Shown here: one piece after another, positions 8,280-17,898 of the stretch
Layout: each line of letters begins with the position of its first letter
How positions within the stretch are numbered: position 1 is the first letter of the stretch
Assembly (NCBI RefSeq): GCF_016918035.1
Contig: NZ_JAERWK010000010.1
Coordinates: 310,001 to 374,000 of the forward strand
Length of the DNA stretch: 64,000 bases
Reading direction: 5' to 3'
Source: Nakamurella leprariae
GTDB taxonomy: Bacteria > Actinomycetota > Actinomycetes > Mycobacteriales > Nakamurellaceae
The notes under the pieces: generated by a model
Database searches by the model: none
What the model saw: the letters and a program-made list of their open reading frames with translations, nothing else
What the model was told of the DNA's origin: nothing
Position numbers and translations under genes: made by a program

Positions 8280-9356
8280 ATGTTGCGTAGGAACGTTCGT
8301 CGTACCGCTGTGGCCATCCTGGCCATGGCGCCCGTGCTGGTGATCACCGCGTGTGGCGATGACTCCAGCTCGTCCGACACCACGACGACAGCCGGGAGCT
8401 CCACCGCCGCCAGCAGCGGCGACGCCGGCGGGGCCTCGGGCCAGCCGATCGCGGCCGTCATCAAGGGTCTGGACAACCTGTTCTTCCAGACCATGCAGCA
8501 GGGCATCGAGGCCGGCGCGGACGCCGCCGGCGTGACCGTGGAGATCCAGGCCGCCCAGTCCATCACCGACACCACCGGCCAGGCCGAACGTCTCGCGGCG
8601 CTGGCGCAGCAGGACTTCGGCTGCTTCATCGTCAACCCGATCACCGGCAACAACCTGGTCCAGGGGCTGGCGCAGATCGCGCAGAAGGACGTGCCGGTGG
8701 TCAACATCGACCGGCCGATCGACGCGGACGCGGCCGAGGCGGCCGGCGTGGACATCGCCACCTACATCGGCACCGACAACGTCGAGGCGGCGGAGCTGGC
8801 CGGCCAGCGCATGGTCGAGCAGCTCGGCGGCACCGGCCAGGTCGCCATCATCGGCGGCGTCGCCGGCGACGTGACCAGCAACGACCGGGTCACCGGCTTC
8901 ACCAACGCCGCGCAGGACTCGCTCGAGCTGCTGCCGGTCATCGCCGCCGACTGGAACCGTCAGCAGGCGCTGACCACCGCGACCGACCTGATGACCGCCA
9001 ACCCGGATCTCAAGGGCATCTTCGCGGCCAACGACGACATGGCGCTGGGCGCCGCCCGCGCCGTGGCCAACGCCGGCAAGACCGACCAGATCACGGTCAT
9101 CGGGCTGGACGGCAACGAGGACGCGCTGCAGGCCGTGCAGGCCGGCGAGCTCGACGCCACCGTGGCGCAGTACCCGTACGCCGTCGGTGAGCTCGGTGTG
9201 CAGGCGTGCGAGGCCGCACTCGCCGGGCAGACCCTGCCGGAGAACGTCAAGGCGCCGGTCGCCCTGATCACCTCCGACAACGTCTCGACCGCCCTGGAGA
9301 ACTTCCCGCAGCCGGTCGAGGAGTACGACAACCCGCTCGAGACCACCGGCAGCTGA
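8280..9356 (+). CDS. Sugar ABC transporter substrate-binding lipoprotein (RbsB/FrcB-like)
   Basis: 358 residues. The N-terminus is an Arg-rich stretch, a hydrophobic core and the lipobox VITAC, so the mature protein is lipid-anchored outside the membrane; a Ser/Thr linker follows. The body is a periplasmic-binding type I fold (PBP domain 4): AVIKGLDNLFFQTMQQGIEAGA start, VNIDRPID, and AIIGGVAGDVTSNDR mid-protein. The fold matches RbsB/FrcB/XylF proteins that bind pentoses, hexoses or polyols. It is the first gene of the operon, behind a clear promoter, and is followed by a hairpin that probably sets its transcript above the rest. Confidence 0.9.
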   Translation: MLRRNVRRTAVAILAMAPVLVITACGDDSSSSDTTTTAGSSTAASSGDAGGASGQPIAAVIKGLDNLFFQTMQQGIEAGADAAGVTVEIQAAQSITDTTGQAERLAALAQQDFGCFIVNPITGNNLVQGLAQIAQKDVPVVNIDRPIDADAAEAAGVDIATYIGTDNVEAAELAGQRMVEQLGGTGQVAIIGGVAGDVTSNDRVTGFTNAAQDSLELLPVIAADWNRQQALTTATDLMTANPDLKGIFAANDDMALGAARAVANAGKTDQITVIGLDGNEDALQAVQAGELDATVAQYPYAVGELGVQACEAALAGQTLPENVKAPVALITSDNVSTALENFPQPVEEYDNPLETTGS

Positions 9357-9367
9357 GCCGGTTCCCG

Positions 9368-9410
9368 CCGGGGCCCGCCCGTCGACCAGCGGTCGACGCG
9401 GGGGCCCCGG
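9368..9410 (+). terminator. Attenuating stem-loop after the binding-protein gene
   Basis: A 20-bp inverted repeat (two mismatches) around a 3-nt loop includes GTCGACC/GGTCGAC. It has no T-tract and lies 11 bp after the stop. Such hairpins commonly give partial termination or mRNA stability so that the binding protein is made in excess. Confidence 0.6.
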
Positions 9411-9519
9411 GGTCTGCACGTTCCCACCGCTGACGCCGCGCCACGGGATCCCCGCCGCCACGAACGGCGGTCGGTCCACCCCGACGGTCCGGTCCCCACA
9501 CCAAGGAGTTCGACGCCTC

Positions 9520-10542
9520 ATGCGAGCGGTTGTCTACGCCGGTCCCCGCGACTGGTCCGTCACCGAGATCCCCACGCCCGTCCCCGCCCCCAACGAGGTG
9601 CTGATCAAGGTCCGCGAGACCGGGGTGTGCGGTACCGATCTGCACATCCACGAGGGCGGTTTCTACGCCGAGTTCCCGCTGATCCCGGGGCACGAGGTGG
9701 TCGGAGAGGTCGCCGAGCTCGGCGCGGACGTGCCCGCCGGCCTCAAGCTCGGTGAGGCCGTCACCGTGAACCCGAACGCCCCGTGCGGGGTGTGCGAGTA
9801 CTGCCAGGCCGGGCAGCGGCTGGTCTGTCCGAACCTCAAGGGCGTCGGCACCAACTACCCCGGCACCTTCGCCGAGTACCTGGCCGTGCCGCACTGGTTC
9901 GTCTACTCCACCGAGGGCATCCCGGACGAGGTCGCGGTGTTCACCGAGCCGATGTCGTGCGCCGTGCACGGTGCCGACGTGCTCGACATCCGACCGGGCA
10001 GCACCGCGCTGGTGTTCGGCGCCGGTCCGACCGGCCTCCTGCTGGCCCAGCTGCTGCAGCACTCCGGCGCCTCGCACGTGACCGTGGCGGCCTCCTCGCA
10101 GTTCAAGCTGGACCGGGCCGAGGAGCTCGGCGTCGACGCCACCCTGCTCATGGACCGGGCCGACCTGGCCGGCAGCGTCGAGCGGCTCCGTGAGGTGTCC
10201 GGCGGCGGCTTCGATGTCGTCGTCGAGGCGACGGGTGCGCTCGACGTGGCCGAGGCGTGCGTGCCGCTGACCCGCAACGGCGGTCAGGTGATGATCTACG
10301 GCGTCACCGACGCCGACGACCGCATCTCGATCAGCCCGTACGACGTCTTCCGCCGCGAGATCACCATCAAGGGCTCGTTCGCCCAGGTCGACGACTTCCC
10401 GGGCGCGGTGGCCGCCCTGCGCAACGGGCGGGTCAAGACCGACGGGCTGGTCACCCACCGGTTCCCGCTCGAGGACTACGGCAAGGCGCTGGAGGCGCTG
10501 CAGCAGGACCGCACCGTGCACAAGATCGTGCTGGTGCCGTGA
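9520..10542 (+). CDS. Zinc-dependent medium-chain dehydrogenase (polyol/alcohol type), first copy
   Basis: 340 residues. The GroES-like N-terminal domain has the catalytic zinc region CGTDLHIHEGGF and GHEVVGEV. The structural zinc lobe is C-x2-C-x2-C-x7-C in CGVCEYCQAGQRLVC. A Rossmann domain with VFGAGPTGLLLAQ near residue 165 follows. This is the MDR family of sorbitol, threonine and L-iditol dehydrogenases, oxidising a secondary hydroxyl with NAD(P). AAGGAG lies 11 bases before the ATG. Together with the following paralogue it implies two oxidation steps on the imported sugar or polyol. Confidence 0.88.
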   Translation: MRAVVYAGPRDWSVTEIPTPVPAPNEVLIKVRETGVCGTDLHIHEGGFYAEFPLIPGHEVVGEVAELGADVPAGLKLGEAVTVNPNAPCGVCEYCQAGQRLVCPNLKGVGTNYPGTFAEYLAVPHWFVYSTEGIPDEVAVFTEPMSCAVHGADVLDIRPGSTALVFGAGPTGLLLAQLLQHSGASHVTVAASSQFKLDRAEELGVDATLLMDRADLAGSVERLREVSGGGFDVVVEATGALDVAEACVPLTRNGGQVMIYGVTDADDRISISPYDVFRREITIKGSFAQVDDFPGAVAALRNGRVKTDGLVTHRFPLEDYGKALEALQQDRTVHKIVLVP

Positions 10543-11645
10543 GTCCCGCGGCTGGTCCGGTGACGGCGACCTGGGTGCACGCCCGACCCGAGGGGCTGGT
10601 GCTGGAGACCGGTGAGGTGCCCGAGCCGAAGCCGGGGGAGGCACTGATCCGCAGCGTCTACGTCGGCATCTGCGGTTCGGACATGCACGCGGTCGCCGGG
10701 CACCATCCGTTCGTGCCGTTGCCGTACCGGCCCGGCCACGAGGTGGTGGCGGTGGTGGAGGCCCTCGGCGGCGACGCCACCGCGGCCACCGCAGCCGGCG
10801 CGGCGGGCGGCATCGGTCCGGCCACCGTCTCGGTCGGCGACCGCGTGGTGGTCGAACCGCCGCTGGTCTGCGGCGAGTGCAAGCACTGCGAGGCGGGGCG
10901 CACCAACCTGTGCGAGCGGCTGGACTTCTTCGGCTGCGGCAACTCCCAGGGCGGCATGGGCGAGCGGTCCGTGGTCCGGGCCGACCGGCTGCACGTGCTG
11001 CCGGACGAGCTCACCGATCTGCAGGCCTCGCTCATCGAGCCGCTGGCCACTCCGGTGCACGCGATCCGGCTGGCCGGTGGGCACGCGGCCGGCGAGGGCG
11101 AACCCGATCTGTCCGGACGGTCGGTGGTCATCATCGGCGCCGGCACCATCGGCCTGCTGGTGCTGGCCGCGGCCCGCTGGTCGGGTGCCGAACGGATCGT
11201 CGTCACCGACGTGCTGCCCGCCAAGCGGGAGCGGGCGTTGCAGCTGGGCGCGGACGCGGTGGTCGACGCGGCCGCCCCGGACGTGGTCGAGCAGGTCCGG
11301 GCCGCGCTCGGTGAGAGTGCCGACGTGGTCTTCGACTGCGTGTCGGTGCAGGGGACGGTCGACCAGGCCGTCCGCATGGTGCTCAAGGGCGGCACGGTGG
11401 TGATCGTGGGGGTTCCGGTCGGGCCGGTGACGGTCGACCTGCCCACGATCCAGGACCTCCAGGTCCGCATCCAGGGCACCATCACGTACGTGTCGCGCGA
11501 CTACGCCACTGCCGCCCGCATCATCGCCGAGGGTGGCGCGCGACCCGAGGATCTGGTGACCCTGGTGGCGCCGCTCGACGAGGTCGAGCAGGCGTTCGCC
11601 GCCGCCCGCAGCGGTGAGCACGTGAAAGTGCTGCTGGCGCCATGA
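10539..11645 (+). CDS. Zinc-dependent medium-chain dehydrogenase, second copy
   Basis: 368 residues if started at the GTG 10539, which overlaps the previous stop (GTGA); a second in-frame GTG at 10560 is equally possible. It has the same MDR architecture as its neighbour: CGSDMHAV and GHEVVAVVE catalytic zinc region, the structural zinc lobe CGECKHCEAGRTNLC, and the NAD motif VVIIGAGTIGLLVLAAA. A run of Ala/Gly between the two zinc regions is unusual. The sequence is clearly distinct from the first copy, so they probably act on different positions or intermediates. Its end overlaps the next in-frame ATG (11642). Confidence 0.87.
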   Translation: MSPAAGPVTATWVHARPEGLVLETGEVPEPKPGEALIRSVYVGICGSDMHAVAGHHPFVPLPYRPGHEVVAVVEALGGDATAATAAGAAGGIGPATVSVGDRVVVEPPLVCGECKHCEAGRTNLCERLDFFGCGNSQGGMGERSVVRADRLHVLPDELTDLQASLIEPLATPVHAIRLAGGHAAGEGEPDLSGRSVVIIGAGTIGLLVLAAARWSGAERIVVTDVLPAKRERALQLGADAVVDAAAPDVVEQVRAALGESADVVFDCVSVQGTVDQAVRMVLKGGTVVIVGVPVGPVTVDLPTIQDLQVRIQGTITYVSRDYATAARIIAEGGARPEDLVTLVAPLDEVEQAFAAARSGEHVKVLLAP

Positions 11646-11704
11646 CCCGGCCGGCCGACCCACTGACGCGGCCACCGCAATCCCATCCCACAGGAGCGCA
11701 GAGC

Positions 11705-12712
11705 ATGTCCCCGACGACTTCCGAGCAGACGGCGGAGCCCGCCGCCTCCGGTGCCGCGCCCGTCGAGCGGCAGAGTGTGTCCCAGCGTCTGGCCAGCTTC
11801 ACCGGGTGGTCCGAATGGGCCGCCCCGATCGGCCTGCTCGTGCTGGTCATCGTCTTCCAGATCCTGAACTCGACGTTCCTGTCCCTGGGGAACATCGAGG
11901 CGATGCTGGCCGCGGCGGCGATCCTGATCCTGCTGTCGGTCGGGCAGACCTTCGTGGTCGCCACCGGCGGCATCGACCTGTCCATCGCCTCGACCATGAC
12001 GCTCAGCGCGGTCATGTTCGGCGTCGGCTACGGCGCCGACTGGAGCATCTTCCTGTGCTGCCTGCTCGCGGTGGTCACCGGCTCGCTGTTCGGGCTGCTG
12101 CAGGGCGTCATCATCGGCCGCGGCAAGATCACCGACTTCATCGTCACCCTCGGCGGGCTCTCGGTGGCCTCGGGCCTGGCCCTGGTCATCTCGGACGGTC
12201 AGCCGGTCACGGTGATCAGCCGTTTCATGCTGCGACTCTCGACCGACGGCATCGGCATCATCGGCTGGCCGGTCATCGTCGCGCTGGTGGTGGCGCTGAT
12301 CTTCCACGGCGTGCTGTTCCACACGCGGTTCGGTACCCACGTGCTGGCCGCCGGCGGGTCCGAGGACGCCGCCCGCGCGACCGGCATCTCCATCGCCCGG
12401 ATCAAGACCGCGGTCTACACGGTGGCCGGCATCATGGCCGGCCTGGCCGCGATCCTGCTGGTCGCCCGGGTCGGCGCCGCCGAACCGGCCGCGAACACGC
12501 AGTTCCTGCTGAACTCGGTGGCCGCCGTCGTACTCGGCGGGGTCAGTCTGGTCGGCGGTCGGGCCACCATCTGGAGCCCGGTGTGCGGCGCGCTGCTGCT
12601 CACCGCGCTCACCAACGGCCTGACCCTGCTCGGCGTCTCGCAGTACTACCAGCCCATCGCGGTCGGCGGCGTCGTCGTCCTGGCCGCCCTCCTGGCGAGG
12701 TTCCAGAAGTGA
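11705..12712 (+). CDS. Sugar ABC transporter permease (RbsC/FrcC-like)
   Basis: 335 residues from the ATG 11705, chosen because AGGAG sits eight bases upstream; an in-frame ATG at 11642 overlapping the previous stop would add 21 residues. About ten hydrophobic segments are visible. The BPD_transp_2 signature of branched-chain/ribose permeases is present: VATGGIDLSIAS, FIVTLGGLSVASG and the VAAVVLGGVSLVGGRAT loop. It should form the membrane channel with the binding protein at 8280 and the ATPase at 12709. Confidence 0.9.
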   Translation: MSPTTSEQTAEPAASGAAPVERQSVSQRLASFTGWSEWAAPIGLLVLVIVFQILNSTFLSLGNIEAMLAAAAILILLSVGQTFVVATGGIDLSIASTMTLSAVMFGVGYGADWSIFLCCLLAVVTGSLFGLLQGVIIGRGKITDFIVTLGGLSVASGLALVISDGQPVTVISRFMLRLSTDGIGIIGWPVIVALVVALIFHGVLFHTRFGTHVLAAGGSEDAARATGISIARIKTAVYTVAGIMAGLAAILLVARVGAAEPAANTQFLLNSVAAVVLGGVSLVGGRATIWSPVCGALLLTALTNGLTLLGVSQYYQPIAVGGVVVLAALLARFQK

Positions 12713-13500
12713 CCACTCCGCTGACCAAGCAGTCCACCGAGTCCGGCTCCCGCGCGGTCGAGCCGCTGCTGAAGGTGCAGGACGTCTCGCTGTCCTTCGG
12801 CAGCGTCAGGGCCTTGCGCAACGTCGACCTGCAGCTGATGCCGGGGGAGATCACCGCCATCGTCGGTGACAACGGCGCCGGCAAGTCGACCCTGGTCCGC
12901 TGCATGAGCGGCATCCACCGGCCCAGTTCCGGCACCATCGTCTTCGACGGCGCCCCGATCGACTTCCGCTCGCCCGAGGACGCCCGCGAGGCCGGGATCG
13001 AGACCGTGCACCAGAACCTGGCGCTGGTCGAGGATCTGACCGTCTGGCAGAACCTGTTCCTGAACCGGGAGCTGGTCACCAAGCTCGGGCCGGTCGGCAT
13101 CCTGAACCGGCGCAAGATGAAGTCCGAGGCCGAGCGGATGGTTTCCACGCTGGCCGTGAACGTGCCCGCAGTGACCTCCCGGGTGCGCCGGCTCTCCGGC
13201 GGGCAGCGGCAGGCGGTGTCCATCTGCCGGGCCGCCGGGTTCAGCTCCAAGCTGGTGATCATGGACGAGCCGACCGCGGCGTTGGGCGTGCAGGAGACCG
13301 CCCGCGTCGAGGAGCTCATCCAGCGGTTGCGCAGCGAGGGCCACGCCATCCTCATCATCAGCCACAACTTCGCCCAGGTCATGCGCCTGTCGGACCAGGT
13401 GTGGGTGATGCGCGCCGGGCGCTGCGTCGCCGGCCGCCGCACCGCGCAGACCACCGGCGAGGAGATCGTCGCGCTCATCACCGGGGCCCAGGCCGCCTGA
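12709..13500 (+). CDS. Sugar ABC transporter ATP-binding protein (FrcA-like, single domain)
   Basis: 263 residues from a GTG overlapping the permease stop (GTGA). Complete nucleotide-binding motifs are present: Walker A GDNGAGKST, Q-loop HQNLALVEDLT, signature RLSGGQRQAV, Walker B LVIMDEPTAALG and H-loop ISHN. Only one ATPase domain is present, whereas RbsA/MglA have two. Single-domain ATPases are typical of the fructose-type FrcBCA importer, and the kinase three genes on strengthens that comparison. Confidence 0.9.
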   Translation: MTTPLTKQSTESGSRAVEPLLKVQDVSLSFGSVRALRNVDLQLMPGEITAIVGDNGAGKSTLVRCMSGIHRPSSGTIVFDGAPIDFRSPEDAREAGIETVHQNLALVEDLTVWQNLFLNRELVTKLGPVGILNRRKMKSEAERMVSTLAVNVPAVTSRVRRLSGGQRQAVSICRAAGFSSKLVIMDEPTAALGVQETARVEELIQRLRSEGHAILIISHNFAQVMRLSDQVWVMRAGRCVAGRRTAQTTGEEIVALITGAQAA

Positions 13501-13549
13501 GCCGCCTACCCGCACCCCGCCTCTCGACGTTTCCCGGAAGGAACCACCC

Positions 13550-14415
13550 ATGAGCACCAATCCCCTGGGCGTGCACGCGCTCGTCTGGGTCGGCGACACC
13601 TCGCCGGAGTCGGTCAGCACCGCGGTCCGCCAGACCAAGGCGGCCGGTTACGACCTGCTCGAGTTCTCGCTGCACGACAGCATCAACCTGGACGTCGACG
13701 CGGCGGCCAAGGAGCTGGCCGACGCCGGCCTGTCCGTGGCCTGCTCCCGCGGGCTGGCCTTCGACGCCGACGTCTCCAGCGACGACCCGGCCGTCGTCGA
13801 GCGCGGCGAGGGGCTGCTGCACGAGTCGCTGGTGCTGACCCACAAGCTCGGCGGCACGCACCTGACCGGCGCGCTGTACTCGGCGCTCGGCAAGTACCCG
13901 GCGCCGCTGTCCACCGCCGGCCGGGCCAACGTGGTGCGGGTCCTGCAGGGTCTGGCCGCCGAGGCCGCCGGGCTGGGCATGACGCTCGGCCTGGAGGTCT
14001 GCAACCGGTACGAGACCAACGTGGTGAACACCGCCGCGCAGGCGCTGCGGCTGGCCGACGACATCGGCGCCGACAACGTGACCATCCACCTCGACACGTA
14101 CCACATGAACATCGAGGAGGACGACTTCGTCCGACCGGTGAAGCTGGTCGGCGACCGGCTGGGCTACGTGCACATCGGCGAGAACCACCGCGGCTACCTG
14201 GGTTCCGGGCACCTGGCCTTCGCCTCGTTCTGGCACGCGCTGGCCGACGTGGAGTACACCGGCCCGATCACCTTCGAGTCGTTCTCCTCGTCGGTGGTGG
14301 CTCGCGGCTTGTCCAACGACCTGGCCGTGTGGCGCGACCTGTGGGACGACGGCTTCGACCTGGCCACCCACGCCCGCGCGTTCATGGAGAACGGGTTGGC
14401 CGCGGCCGGCCGGCG

Positions 14416-14419
<4 letters not shown>
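13550..14419 (+). CDS. Xylose-isomerase-like TIM-barrel, ketose 3-epimerase type
   Basis: 289 residues. The barrel carries the metal and substrate residues of the D-tagatose/L-ribulose 3-epimerase group: Glu in LEVCNRYETNVVNT, Asp in HLDTYHMNIEE, His in HIGENHRGYLGSGH, and Glu in ITFESFSS. Family enzymes epimerise free ketoses at C3 (psicose/fructose, ribulose/xylulose, tagatose/sorbose) using Mn or Co. The ATG follows GGAAGGAA. Placed after two dehydrogenases and before a kinase, it fits a route polyol to ketose to epimer to phosphate, which is an inference. Confidence 0.85.
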
Positions 14420-15126
<707 letters not shown>

Positions 15127-15299
15127 GTTGGGCACCGAAATGACGACCGGGCTGGCCGTGGCAGCAGCCGCGGCCGGCCCGGTGTCGTTGCGGCTCTGCG
15201 GGTATCGCGGCGGCTGTGCCGGAATCACTCGGCGCAGCCAGACCCGCCGAGCCCGCGCTCAGCCCCGCGGCGCCCCCGGCACCGAGCGCGACACAGCAG

Positions 15300-15486
15300 C
15301 CCGTCGACCTCGTCGAGGAACGTCTTGGCCACCGGGGCCCGATCGGTCAGGCAGCCGGCGGTCATGGCCCCGTCGCGGAGCATGACGAAGTGCCGGGAGG
15401 CCGGTTCGGCGAGGCGGTCGCCCGCCCCGTGTCAGGACGTCGCGAACCGGGTCAGCACCGGATGTCCCGGCCTGCACCGAGGAGTG
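15300..15486 (-). pseudogene. Scar of two gene tails: DEAD-helicase C-terminus followed by TetR C-terminus
   Basis: Reading the minus strand, 15486-15432 encodes a tail ending GHPVLTRFATS-stop, nearly identical to the end of the intact DEAD-box helicase at 31902 (GHPVLAGFATN-stop); a one-base shift breaks the frame just upstream. Five codons after that stop, in the same frame, comes a segment resembling a TetR/AcrR C-terminal domain, with RHFVMLRDGAM and KTFLDEVDG, but with no start or DNA-binding half. The segment 15127-15637 otherwise holds no supportable gene. It looks like residue of a rearrangement or gene loss. Confidence 0.5.
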
Positions 15487-15537
15487 GCCTCGCCCGACCG
15501 GCACCCCGGCGCCGCGCGGGTGTCCGTCGTGATGGCG

Positions 15538-15568
15538 CTTCGATCGAAGACGGACTCCGTCTTCGATC
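15538..15568. repeat. Nested palindromes / perfect 12-bp stem-loop
   Basis: GATCGAAGACGG (15542-15553) and CCGTCTTCGATC (15557-15568) form a perfect 12-bp stem with a 3-nt loop. It overlaps a second palindrome, CTTCGATCGAAG. There is no T-tract, so it could be a hairpin terminator for the kinase operon or the dehydrogenase genes, or an operator. Confidence 0.5.
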
Positions 15569-15637
15569 TCACCCCGCAGGGCGCACGGATCTGCAAGCCG
15601 TTCGGCTGCACCATGGAAGCCCCCGATGGCAAGCCGA

Positions 15638-16630
15638 TCAGCGGTCGGCGATCGGTGCCCCGGTGGGCGCCTCGTCGGCCCGAGCGTCGAGCGCGGCGTT
15701 CCACAGCGGTGTGTGGGCGAGCAGCTGGGCGTCCCGCCACGCCACCCGGTCTGACCAGTCCTCGAGCGGCAGGGTGGTCCGGCGCTGAGCGGTCACCTCC
15801 GCGACCAGGTCGGCCGTCCAGGGATCGTGCTGACCGCGCTCGGCGCCCATCCGCTCGTACGCCGGCCCCATCTTCAGCGCATGACTGGCGATGCCGCCCT
15901 GGGTGTTCAGGTCGACGCCCTCGAACGGGCCGATGATGCTCCACCGGCGGCCGAGCCCCAGTCGCACCACGTCGTCGATGTCCTGCACGGTGGCGACGCC
16001 GTCGCGGACCAGGCAGTACGCCTCACGCAACACGGCTCCCTGCAGGCGGTTGAACAGGAACCCCTCGACCTCCCGCCGCACGGTGACCGGGCGCAGACCC
16101 GTCTGGCTGAACACCGATCGCGCCAGGTCGAGCACCTGCGGCGCGGTGCGGGCGGACGGCACCAGCTCGATCACCGGCAGCAGGAACGGCGGATTGGCCG
16201 GATGGGCCACGAGCACCCGGGCCGCCACCTCCGGCGGCAACGGTTCGGCGATCCGTCCAGGGGCGATGGCCGAACTCGAGCTGCACAGCAGGGCGTCGGT
16301 CGGTGCGACGCGGGCCAGTTCACCGAAGATCTCGCGCTTGACGGTCAGTTGCTCCGGCCCGCACTCGAGGGCGACGGCGGCGCCGGTGGCGGCCGCGGAC
16401 ACGTCCGGCACGGCCGTCACCCTCGCCGCGGCCACGGACGGGTGGTCGTGCATCAGCCCGGCGCCGTGCAACATCCGGAGTCGGTCGCCGACGCTCTCAG
16501 GCACCCGGGCCCGGACCCGTTCGTCGGGATCGGTGATCCGGACCGACCACCCCGTCGCCGCGAAGACGACGGCGAAGGCGACCCCGATGGAACCGGCGCC
16601 GATCACGGCCACCGACTGTCCGTCGCTCAT
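15638..16630 (-). CDS. 3-hydroxyacyl-CoA dehydrogenase family (lambda-crystallin/L-gulonate dehydrogenase-like)
   Basis: 330 residues from the ATG 16630, which overlaps the stop of the iron dehydrogenase gene (ATGA). The Rossmann motif VIGAGSIGVAFA is at the N-terminus. CSSSSAIAPGRIAEPL, HPANPPFLLPVIELVPS and EVEGFLFNRLQGAVLREA mark the family. The C-terminal helical domain carries GLGRRWSIIGPFEG. This arrangement is closest to lambda-crystallin-type and carnitine/gulonate 3-dehydrogenases. In this cluster it could oxidise a beta-hydroxy acid or acyl-CoA downstream of the aldehyde dehydrogenase. It is the last gene of a three-gene operon. Confidence 0.85.
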   Translation of the reverse strand: MSDGQSVAVIGAGSIGVAFAVVFAATGWSVRITDPDERVRARVPESVGDRLRMLHGAGLMHDHPSVAAARVTAVPDVSAAATGAAVALECGPEQLTVKREIFGELARVAPTDALLCSSSSAIAPGRIAEPLPPEVAARVLVAHPANPPFLLPVIELVPSARTAPQVLDLARSVFSQTGLRPVTVRREVEGFLFNRLQGAVLREAYCLVRDGVATVQDIDDVVRLGLGRRWSIIGPFEGVDLNTQGGIASHALKMGPAYERMGAERGQHDPWTADLVAEVTAQRRTTLPLEDWSDRVAWRDAQLLAHTPLWNAALDARADEAPTGAPIADR

Positions 16631-17898
16631 CCCCACCACGACCGGTCGCCGGCGTGACCGTGCTCCAGGATGGCCATGATCGCCTCGCGGGTCAGCGGAC
16701 GTGGATTGTTGGCGGTGAGCCGAGTGGCCAGCAGGGCCTGGTCCGCCACGAAGCCGAACTGCTCGACCGGCAGGCCCAGCGACGCCAGATCCAACGGGGC
16801 TCCGATCGTCTCGAGCAGCGCCTCGATGCCGAGGATCCCGCTCCGGGCCTGGTCCTGCTCGTCCTGGCCGGCGACTGCGACCCCCAGGATGTCGGCGATC
16901 TCGGCGAACTCCGGGACCCGGGACGGCAGGTTGTAGCGCATGACCGCCGGCAGCAGGGCGGACACCCCGAAGCCGTGGGGGGTGTGAGTCAGCGCGCCGA
17001 TGGGCGACTGGATGGCGTGCGCGCCTGCCGTCCCGGCGGTGTTGATCGCCATGCCGGCGCAGTACGCCGCGAGCATCACCTCGGACCGCGCGGACAGGTC
17101 CTGCGGATCGGCGGCGAGCCGGGGCAACGACCGGCTCATCAGGAGCAGACCGTGCCGGGCGAACAGATCGGTCAACAGGTTCTTGCCCGCGTACAGCGTC
17201 CCGGCCAGCGCGTCCGCCGTCGGGTTCTTGGCCCGCCCGGTGAACGACTCGACCAGGTGGGACAGCGCGTCGGCTGCGGTTGCCGCGGTCAGCCCGGGCG
17301 GACAGCTCAGGGTGAACTCCGGGTCGATCACGGTGATCCGGGCCTGCAGGTGCGGGCTGGCCACACCGACCTTCATCCCCTTGTCCTCGTCGAACAGCAC
17401 GGAGATGCAGGTGACCTCGGCGCCGGTCCCGCCGGTCGTCGGCACGGTGATGATCGGCAGACCCGGTCCGGGGACCCGGAACTCGCCGTGGAACTCCCGA
17501 ACATCGGCGCTCGACGGCAGCACCACGGCCGCCACCTTGGCCAGGTCCATGCAGGAGCCGCCGCCCAATCCGACCACGGCCCCGATGCCCTGCCCGGCGA
17601 ACCGGTCGACCAGGGCTGCGACGTCACGCTCGGGGAGCTCGGGTTCGGTCTCGCCGAACACCGACACCCGGACGCCGACGGCGTCCAGGCCGCTGACCAT
17701 CTCGGTGAACTCCGCGCTGGCCGCCATCCGGGCGTCAGTGACGACGAGGACGTGGCGGGCGATCTCGGCGACCAGGCGGGGCAGCTGCCGGCGCTGACCC
17801 GGCCCGAACAGCACGGTCGCCGGCTGCCGCAGCAGGCCCAGCGCCAGGACGTTGACCGAGCGGTCCGCGGTGGGCAGGACGGTGCTGGACAGGGTCAC
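16627..17898 (-). CDS. Iron-containing (group III) alcohol dehydrogenase
   Basis: 423 residues. The NAD motif GLGGGSCMDLAK, PTTGGTGAEVT and the metal-ligand region (DPEFTLS, ADALSHLVESF, HTPHGFGVSALLP) are all present, as in Fe-ADH family enzymes such as 4-hydroxybutyrate, lactaldehyde and maleylacetate reductase types. It overlaps by 4 bp both the upstream aldehyde dehydrogenase and the downstream dehydrogenase, giving tight translational coupling. The natural reading is oxidation of a hydroxy-acid or alcohol to an aldehyde that the neighbouring ALDH finishes, comparable to 6-hydroxyhexanoate to 6-oxohexanoate. Confidence 0.88.
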   Translation of the reverse strand: MTLSSTVLPTADRSVNVLALGLLRQPATVLFGPGQRRQLPRLVAEIARHVLVVTDARMAASAEFTEMVSGLDAVGVRVSVFGETEPELPERDVAALVDRFAGQGIGAVVGLGGGSCMDLAKVAAVVLPSSADVREFHGEFRVPGPGLPIITVPTTGGTGAEVTCISVLFDEDKGMKVGVASPHLQARITVIDPEFTLSCPPGLTAATAADALSHLVESFTGRAKNPTADALAGTLYAGKNLLTDLFARHGLLLMSRSLPRLAADPQDLSARSEVMLAAYCAGMAINTAGTAGAHAIQSPIGALTHTPHGFGVSALLPAVMRYNLPSRVPEFAEIADILGVAVAGQDEQDQARSGILGIEALLETIGAPLDLASLGLPVEQFGFVADQALLATRLTANNPRPLTREAIMAILEHGHAGDRSWWG

